In this document: in pieces, positions 15,123 to 19,095 of the stretch
Position numbering within the stretch: the stretch's first letter is position 1
How the letters are laid out: every line of letters starts with the position of its first letter
Assembly: GCA_003242515.1 (NCBI GenBank)
Contig: QGUS01000005.1
Span: 1 to 19,095, forward strand
Direction of reading: 5' to 3'
DNA length: 19,095 bases
Source: Actinomycetota bacterium
GTDB lineage: Bacteria > Actinomycetota > Acidimicrobiia > Spongiisociales > ZC4RG35
The notes under the pieces: generated by a model
What the model saw: only the letters and a program-made list of their open reading frames with translations
What the model was told of the DNA's origin: nothing
Database searches by the model: none
Program-made: the position numbers and the translations under genes

Positions 15123-15563
15123 CTACTGCTCCAGCGTCCGGATCTTCTCCAGACGCCTGACGTGACGGTCCTCGCGGGTGAACCTCGCCTCGAGGAAGGT
15201 CTTGACCACATCCTCCGCGAGGGCCGTCCCGATCACCCGGGAGCCCAGGCACAGGACGTTGACGTCGTCGTGCTCCACCATCTGGCGGGCCGTGTACGAG
15301 TCGTGGGCGACCGCGGCCCGGATGCCGTTGAGCTTGTTGGCCGCGATGCAGGCGCCCGCACCCGAACCGCAGACGATGATCCCGCGGTCGGCTCGTCCGT
15401 CGAGGACGGCGCGGGCCACGGCGGTCGCATAGTCCGGGTAGTCGACGGGGTCCTCGGAGTGCGTCCCGAGGTCGTAGACCGCATGGCCGGATTCGGCGAG
15501 CCAGGACGCGAGATGTTCCTTCATCGAGTAGCCGGCGTGATCCGACCCGAGAGCAATTCGCAT
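15123..15563 (-). CDS. rpiB: Ribose 5-phosphate isomerase B
   Basis: A 146-residue RpiB that interconverts ribose 5-phosphate and ribulose 5-phosphate in the pentose phosphate pathway. SDHAG (7-11), THSEDPVDYPDYA (34-46), the catalytic C65 in IIVCGSGAGACIAANK, and NVLCLGSRVIG are all typical, and the length is normal. The family also isomerises allose 6-phosphate or galactose 6-phosphate in some bacteria. The ATG at 15561-15563 has TACCCT 9 bases upstream. It is transcribed alone, divergent from murA. Confidence 0.94.
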   Translation of the reverse strand: MRIALGSDHAGYSMKEHLASWLAESGHAVYDLGTHSEDPVDYPDYATAVARAVLDGRADRGIIVCGSGAGACIAANKLNGIRAAVAHDSYTARQMVEHDDVNVLCLGSRVIGTALAEDVVKTFLEARFTREDRHVRRLEKIRTLEQ

Positions 15564-15572
15564 GGCGTGGGC

Positions 15573-15578
15573 AGGGTA
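15573..15578 (-). promoter_or_regulatory. Putative -10 of a near-leaderless rpiB promoter
   Basis: TACCCT on the minus strand ends 9 bases before the rpiB ATG. Confidence 0.45.
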
Positions 15579-15636
15579 GCCAGCCCCGCGCCGTCAGCCT
15601 GCGAAAGCCGGCTGCGGCCAGCCTGACCGCCACCAC

Positions 15637-15642
15637 TACATT
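15637..15642 (+). promoter_or_regulatory. Putative -10 of the leaderless murA promoter
   Basis: TACATT ends 7 bases before the ATG at 15650. This supports that ATG over a TTG at 15641 that overlaps the hexamer. Confidence 0.55.
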
Positions 15643-15649
15643 GGCGGCG

Positions 15650-16903
15650 ATGCCCACCATCGTGGTCGAGGGGGGACACGCCCTGTCCGGCAACATCCGG
15701 GTACGGGGCGCCAAGAACGCCGTCCTCAAGGAGATGGTGGCGGCGCTGCTCGCCCCCGGCCGCCACCGCCTCACCAACGTGCCCCGCATCCTCGACGTCG
15801 ACCTCATGGCCGACGTGCTCCGTCATACCGGCTGCACCGTCGAGTTCGGCGACCACGAGCTGGTCACCGTGGTCCCCGACGAGGTGCTCCCCGTCACCCC
15901 GATCGAGCTGGTCCGCAAGATGCGGGCCTCGATCGTCGCCCTCGGGCCCCTGCTGGCCCGCTGCGGCGAGGCCCGCATCGCCATGCCCGGCGGCGACGAC
16001 CTCGGGGCCCGTCCCATCGAGTGGCACCTCGACGGGCTGGAGCGGATGGGCGCCGAGTTCGAGCTGGTCCACGGCGAGCTGGTGGGCCGGGTCGACGGCC
16101 GGCTCAAGGGCGCGGAGGTGGAGCTCCCGTTCCCGTCGGTCGGCGCCACCGAGAACCTGCTGCTGGCCGGTGTCCTCGCCGAGGGCCGGACCACGGTGGT
16201 GAACGCCGCCCGCGAGCCGGAGATCTGCGACCTGATCGACCTGCTCAACGCCATGGGCGCCCGCATCACCGGGGCCGGCACCGCCCTCGTCACCATCGAG
16301 GGCGTGGAGAGCCTCCACCCCGTGGAGCACGAAGTGATCCCGGACCGGCTCGAGGCCGGCACCTACGCCGTGGCCGCCGCCATCACCGGGGGTGAGGTGA
16401 CGGTGACCGACTGCCACCCGGCGCACCTCCGGATGGAGCTGCGCAAGCTCGAGGACTCCGGCTGCGAGGTGGAGCGTGGCGAGGACTGGCTCCGCGTCGG
16501 GGGGCCGGAGCGGCCCGCCGCGGTCGACTTCGCCACCCTGCCATATCCCGGCTTCCACACCGACATGCACCCGCAGATGGTCGCCTACCTGAGCGTGGCC
16601 GACGGGGTCTCGGTCATCACCGAGAACCTCTACGACGCCCGTTTCCGGTACGTGGGCGAGCTGGCCCGCATGGGTGCCGAGATCTCCGTGGAGGGGCCCC
16701 ACGCGGTCATCCGGGGCGTGGAGCAGCTCCAGGGCTGCCCGGTGCTGGCGACGGACATCAGGGCGGGCGCTGCCCTGGTCATCGCCGGCCTGCGCGCCGA
16801 GGGCGTCACCGAGGTCGGGGACGTGACCCACATCGACCGCGGCTACGAGGACTTCGCCAGGAGGCTCGCCTCCCTGGGCGCCGTGGTCGAACGCCGCGAC
16901 TGA
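15650..16903 (+). CDS. murA: UDP-N-acetylglucosamine 1-carboxyvinyltransferase with Asp at the fosfomycin-target position
   Basis: A 417-residue cytoplasmic enzyme that transfers enolpyruvate from PEP to UDP-GlcNAc, the first committed step of peptidoglycan synthesis. Two-domain EPSP-synthase fold. K22 lies in RVRGAKNAVLKEM, R92 in RKMRAS, and the late catalytic Asp in YPGFHTDMHPQM. The active-site loop, normally GGCAIGxRP, reads GGDDLGARP: D116 replaces the Cys that fosfomycin alkylates. Mycobacterial MurA carries the same Cys-to-Asp change and is naturally fosfomycin-insensitive while active. The length matches E. coli MurA (419). The ATG at 15650 is supported by the -10 hexamer. A DJ-1/PfpI gene follows after 6 bases. 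Confidence 0.95.
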   Translation: MPTIVVEGGHALSGNIRVRGAKNAVLKEMVAALLAPGRHRLTNVPRILDVDLMADVLRHTGCTVEFGDHELVTVVPDEVLPVTPIELVRKMRASIVALGPLLARCGEARIAMPGGDDLGARPIEWHLDGLERMGAEFELVHGELVGRVDGRLKGAEVELPFPSVGATENLLLAGVLAEGRTTVVNAAREPEICDLIDLLNAMGARITGAGTALVTIEGVESLHPVEHEVIPDRLEAGTYAVAAAITGGEVTVTDCHPAHLRMELRKLEDSGCEVERGEDWLRVGGPERPAAVDFATLPYPGFHTDMHPQMVAYLSVADGVSVITENLYDARFRYVGELARMGAEISVEGPHAVIRGVEQLQGCPVLATDIRAGAALVIAGLRAEGVTEVGDVTHIDRGYEDFARRLASLGAVVERRD

Positions 16904-16909
16904 CCCGCG

Positions 16910-17478
16910 ATGAAGCAGACGGCGGTCATCCTGTACCCGCGCTTCTCCGAGTACGAGATCTCGGTCGCGCTCTCCGTGCTCCGGCAGGGCGGCCACCCGG
17001 TCGTGTTCGACGGGCTGGAGGAGGGACCCGTGACCGGCGAGGCCGGGCTGCGCTGCATCCCCGACACCACCATCGACCGGATGGACCTGGGCCGGATCGA
17101 CTCGGTCCTGGTCCCCGGCTGTGACGACATCGCCTATCTCGTGGGGGCCGATCACCTCTTCCGCTTCCTGGCAGACGCCGACTCCGCCGGGCTGGTGCTG
17201 GCCGCGATCTCCAGCGCCCCCTACCACCTGGCCCGGGCGGGGGTGCTCGACGGCCGCCGCTACACGGTCGCCTTCGGTCCGGAGCAGCGGGCCTTCCTCG
17301 GGGTGTTCGACGAGCACGGCTACACGGACGACCCGGTGGTGACCGACGGTCGGGTCCTGACCGCCCGGGGCCCGTGGTTCGCCCGGTTTGGTGTCGAGCT
17401 GGGCGGCTCCTCGGCCTCGAGTTCGACGCCCGGTGGTACGGGCCCGGGGCGGCCGACGGGATCGACCCGGCCCGGTGA
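16910..17478 (+). pseudogene. DJ-1/PfpI family protein gene with probable single-base frameshift near the 3' end
   Basis: The frame from the ATG at 16910 encodes a DJ-1/PfpI-like protein: TAVILYPRFSEYEIS, then VLVPGCDD, then AAISSAPYHLARAGVLDG and RVLTARGPWFARFGVELG. After residue 165 the frame turns into a low-complexity Ser/Gly/Pro/Thr tail and runs to 17530. In the neighbouring frame from 17404 the family-like continuation RLLGLEFDARWYGPG appears and stops at 17476-17478. One base missing near 17402-17406 (GGGC-GGC) explains this; restoring it gives 189 residues, the usual family length. It may be a real lesion or a sequencing error. The nucleophile-elbow Cys is Ser101. It follows murA by 6 bases, without an evident promoter. 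Members are glyoxalases, chaperone-like proteins or amidases; the role here is unknown. Confidence 0.72.
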
Positions 17479-17492
17479 CCTCCGCGGCGCCC

Positions 17493-17498
17493 TACCAT
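17493..17498 (+). promoter_or_regulatory. Putative -10 for the Nfu-type gene
   Basis: TACCAT lies 38 bases before the Nfu ATG at 17537, which has GAGGAGAG directly upstream. It falls after the frameshift-corrected end of the PfpI gene, as expected for an intergenic promoter. Confidence 0.35.
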
Positions 17499-17536
17499 CG
17501 GGAATGACCCGACCGATCCCGAGGTTCTGAGGAGAG

Positions 17537-17866
17537 ATGAGCCAGCCGACGCCAGTGACCATCGCCAAGCCCGGTGAGGGCTCCGAGGTCGACCTCGAGG
17601 CCCTGAAGTCCGCGCTCGACTACATCCGCCCGGCCGTGCAGGCCGACGGTGGCGACATCGTGCTCAAGGGTGTCGAGGGCGGCCGCGTCGAGCTGGAGAT
17701 GGTCGGCGCCTGCGGTGGCTGCCCGCTGTCGATGATGACCCTCAAGGCGGGCATCGAGCGGATCCTCACCGACCGTGTCCCCGGCGTCACCGAGGTGATC
17801 GCGGTGTCCGAGGGGCCCACCACCCTGGAAGAGGCCGCCACCGGGATCCAGCTCCCCTCGCTCTGA
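17537..17866 (+). CDS. Nfu-type iron-sulfur cluster scaffold (NifU C-terminal domain)
   Basis: A 109-residue protein that is essentially one Nfu domain (residues about 20-91): LKSALDYIRPAVQADGGDIVLKGVE, then the cluster-binding C59-x2-C62 in GACGGCPLSMMTLKAGIE, then VPGVTEVIAV. Such proteins carry or deliver [4Fe-4S] clusters in the cytoplasm. There is no N-terminal A-type domain as in E. coli NfuA, so this is the stand-alone form common in actinobacteria. GGAG ends only 2 bases before the ATG, an unusually tight spacing; no better start is visible. The next gene starts 22 bases after its stop with its own -10. Confidence 0.9.
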   Translation: MSQPTPVTIAKPGEGSEVDLEALKSALDYIRPAVQADGGDIVLKGVEGGRVELEMVGACGGCPLSMMTLKAGIERILTDRVPGVTEVIAVSEGPTTLEEAATGIQLPSL

Positions 17867-17875
17867 ACGGGGGCT

Positions 17876-17881
17876 TAGGCT
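17876..17881 (+). promoter_or_regulatory. Putative -10 of the leaderless meaB promoter
   Basis: TAGGCT ends 7 bases before the ATG at 17889. Confidence 0.5.
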
Positions 17882-17888
17882 CCGCCCC

Positions 17889-18575
17889 ATGTTCGACCCG
17901 GGCCTGATCGACGCGTTGCGCTCCGGTGATCGGCGCGCCCTGGCCAGGGCCATCACGCTCGCCGAGTCCGGCGAGGCCCTTCCGCCGCTCGACGCCCCGC
18001 AGCGCCGCATCGTCGGCGTCACCGGCCCGCCTGGGGCGGGGAAGTCCAGCCTCGTCAACGCCCTCATCGGGGTCTACCGACGGCGGGGTGAGACCGTCGC
18101 CGTCCTCGCCGTCGACCCGTCCAGCCCGAAGACAGGGGGCGCCATCCTCGGAGACCGGATCCGCATGCAGGACCACACCGGCGACCCCGGCGTCTACATC
18201 CGATCCATGGCCAACCGCGGTCACATGGGCGGCCTGGCACCCGCGGCCGCCGACGCCCTCCGGCTCATGGCCGCCGCCGGCTTCGACCGGCTCATCGTCG
18301 AGACGGTCGGGGTGGGCCAGACCGAGGTGGAGGTGATGGAGGTCGCCGACACCGTCGTCCTCGTCCTCACCCCCGCGTGGGGCGACGAGATCCAGGCCGA
18401 CAAGGCGGGGATCCTCGAGGTCGCCGACCTGGTCGTCGTCAACAAGGCCGACCGTCCCGGCGCCGGAGAGGTGAGACGGGCGCTCGCCTCGGCGGCCGAG
18501 GATCACGGCTTCCGGGTGCTGCTCACGAGCACCGTCACCGGCGAGGGGATCGAGGAGCTGGCGGACCTCCTCTGA
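17889..18575 (+). CDS. meaB: MeaB/ArgK-family GTPase, unusually short
   Basis: A 228-residue P-loop GTPase of the G3E group. It has RALARAITLAES near the N-terminus, Walker A TGPPGAGKSS (45-54), VLAVDPSSPKTGGAILGDRIRM (72-93), VETVGVGQTEVEVM (137-150) and the guanine-specificity motif NKAD (185-188). MeaB proteins guard and help load cobalamin into methylmalonyl-CoA mutase; relatives serve other acyl-CoA mutases. Typical members have about 310-330 residues with a longer N-terminal helical part and a C-terminal dimerisation arm. Here both ends are short and the protein stops right after the G domain (EGIEELADLL). The DNA after the stop belongs to the next gene's promoter, so this is not a nearby frameshift remnant. 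No mutase gene is in the window. Confidence 0.87.
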   Translation: MFDPGLIDALRSGDRRALARAITLAESGEALPPLDAPQRRIVGVTGPPGAGKSSLVNALIGVYRRRGETVAVLAVDPSSPKTGGAILGDRIRMQDHTGDPGVYIRSMANRGHMGGLAPAAADALRLMAAAGFDRLIVETVGVGQTEVEVMEVADTVVLVLTPAWGDEIQADKAGILEVADLVVVNKADRPGAGEVRRALASAAEDHGFRVLLTSTVTGEGIEELADLL

Positions 18576-18587
18576 GCCCGGGCCGCT

Positions 18588-18593
18588 TATCCT
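18588..18593 (+). promoter_or_regulatory. Putative -10 of the leaderless menB promoter
   Basis: TATCCT ends 7 bases before the GTG at 18601, the same spacing as at ilvE, pgpA, murA, meaB and the DsbB-like gene. Confidence 0.55.
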
Positions 18594-18600
18594 CCGTCCC

Positions 18601-19095
18601 GTGGTTTCCGAGATCTTCGACCCGTCGGCCTGGGACCCGGTCCCCGGATTCGACGACCTGACCGACATCACCTACCACCGGGCCAAGGACGCCGGAGTCG
18701 TACGCATCGCCTTCAACCGGCCCGAGGTCCGCAACGCCTTCCGTCCCCAGACCGTCGACGAGCTGTACCGGACGCTCGACCAAGCCCGGCAGACCGCCGA
18801 CGTCGGCTGCGTGTTGCTCACCGGGAACGGCCCGTCCCCGAAGGACGGGGGCTGGGCGTTCTGCTCCGGCGGCGACCAGAGGATCCGTGGCAAGGACGGC
18901 TACAAGTACGAGGGCGAGGCGGGAGTGGACCCGGCCCGGGTCGGCCGCCTCCACATCCTAGAGGTGCAGCGTCTGATCCGCTTCATGCCCAAGGTAGTGA
19001 TCGCCGTGGTCCCCGGCTGGGCGGTCGGCGGGGGCCACAGCCTCCACGTCGTGTGTGACCTCACCCTCGCCTCCGAGGAGCACGCCCTCTTCAAG
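18601..19095 (+). CDS. menB: 1,4-dihydroxy-2-naphthoyl-CoA synthase, N-terminal part (runs off the window)
   Basis: The first 165 residues of a crotonase-fold enzyme that closes the second ring of menaquinone from o-succinylbenzoyl-CoA. MenB-specific stretches are WAFCSGGDQRIRGKDGYKYE (85-104), GRLHILEVQRLIRFMPKVVI (115-134), and the oxyanion-hole segment GWAVGGGHSLHVVCDLTLAS (139-158). These are close to the mycobacterial enzyme. The extra N-terminal FDPSAWDPVPGFDDLTDITYHRA also matches MenB rather than a general enoyl-CoA hydratase. The GTG start is supported by TATCCT 7 bases upstream and by the N-terminal match. The C-terminal third lies beyond base 19095. Menaquinone is also the likely electron acceptor for the DsbB-like protein at 13915. 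Confidence 0.94.
   Translation, partial: MVSEIFDPSAWDPVPGFDDLTDITYHRAKDAGVVRIAFNRPEVRNAFRPQTVDELYRTLDQARQTADVGCVLLTGNGPSPKDGGWAFCSGGDQRIRGKDGYKYEGEAGVDPARVGRLHILEVQRLIRFMPKVVIAVVPGWAVGGGHSLHVVCDLTLASEEHALFK

Noticed and set aside
15521..17317. Antisense open frame of 598 codons opposite murA and the PfpI gene
   Set aside because: It overlaps rpiB's promoter and murA completely and has no recognisable motif, so it is a composition artefact.
17870..17888. GGGGC/GCCCC stem-loop after the Nfu gene, considered as a terminator or a structure hiding the meaB start
   Set aside because: Only 5 bp with a 9-base loop, and it contains the meaB -10 hexamer. With a leaderless start the stem would not be in the meaB mRNA.

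Overview
This is an ordinary-density chromosomal window from a high-GC Gram-positive bacterium. It is almost certainly an actinobacterium (Actinomycetota). The pointers are very GC-rich third codon positions, FbiD of coenzyme F420 synthesis, a mycobacterial-type MenB, a MurA with Asp in place of the fosfomycin-target Cys, and many genes that appear to be transcribed without a leader. A deep-branching class such as Acidimicrobiia would fit, but that placement is inference. No mobile element, phage gene or CRISPR array is visible.

Layout. 1-342: tail of an LPXTG-type surface protein, facing pdxH across two strong hairpins. 340-1301 (minus): a cupin gene and pdxH, coupled by a TGATG junction. 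1394-1604: tRNA-Gln(CTG) and tRNA-Glu(CTC) with a hairpin terminator. 1686-3740: hppA, a membrane pyrophosphatase with the signature of the K+-dependent type. 3781-6698: a tandem histidine phosphatase, a zinc-ribbon RNase HI and a DUF2332 protein, each starting at the end of the previous one. 6683-10078 (minus): pgpA, a universal stress protein, fbiD, a glycerate 2-kinase and an SDR protein, with fbiD and the kinase overlapping by 4 bp. 10136-13828: ilvE, an unknown gene, an FAH-family gene and gltX joined by overlapping stop and start codons, followed by tRNA-Glu(TTC). 13915-15119: a DsbB/BdbC-like membrane protein and a membrane-anchored CPHC thioredoxin, a plausible oxidative-folding pair. 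15123-15563 (minus): rpiB. 15650-17478: murA and a DJ-1/PfpI gene that looks frameshifted near its end. 17537-19095: an Nfu-type Fe-S scaffold, a short MeaB GTPase and the start of menB, which runs off the window.

Most genes are housekeeping: cell wall (murA), phospholipid (pgpA), quinone (menB), F420 (fbiD), PLP (pdxH), amino acids (ilvE), translation (gltX and three tRNAs) and energy (hppA). The most notable points are: (i) a repeated TANNNT hexamer lying 7 to 9 bases before nine start codons, pointing to widespread leaderless transcription; (ii) three enzymes whose expected key residue is replaced (MurA Cys to Asp, SDR Tyr to Phe, PfpI Cys to Ser); (iii) a probable single-base frameshift in the PfpI gene; (iv) the fbiD/glycerate kinase coupling; (v) an RNase HI with an N-terminal zinc ribbon beside a double phosphatase. 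I do not see a convincing wholly new multi-gene system.
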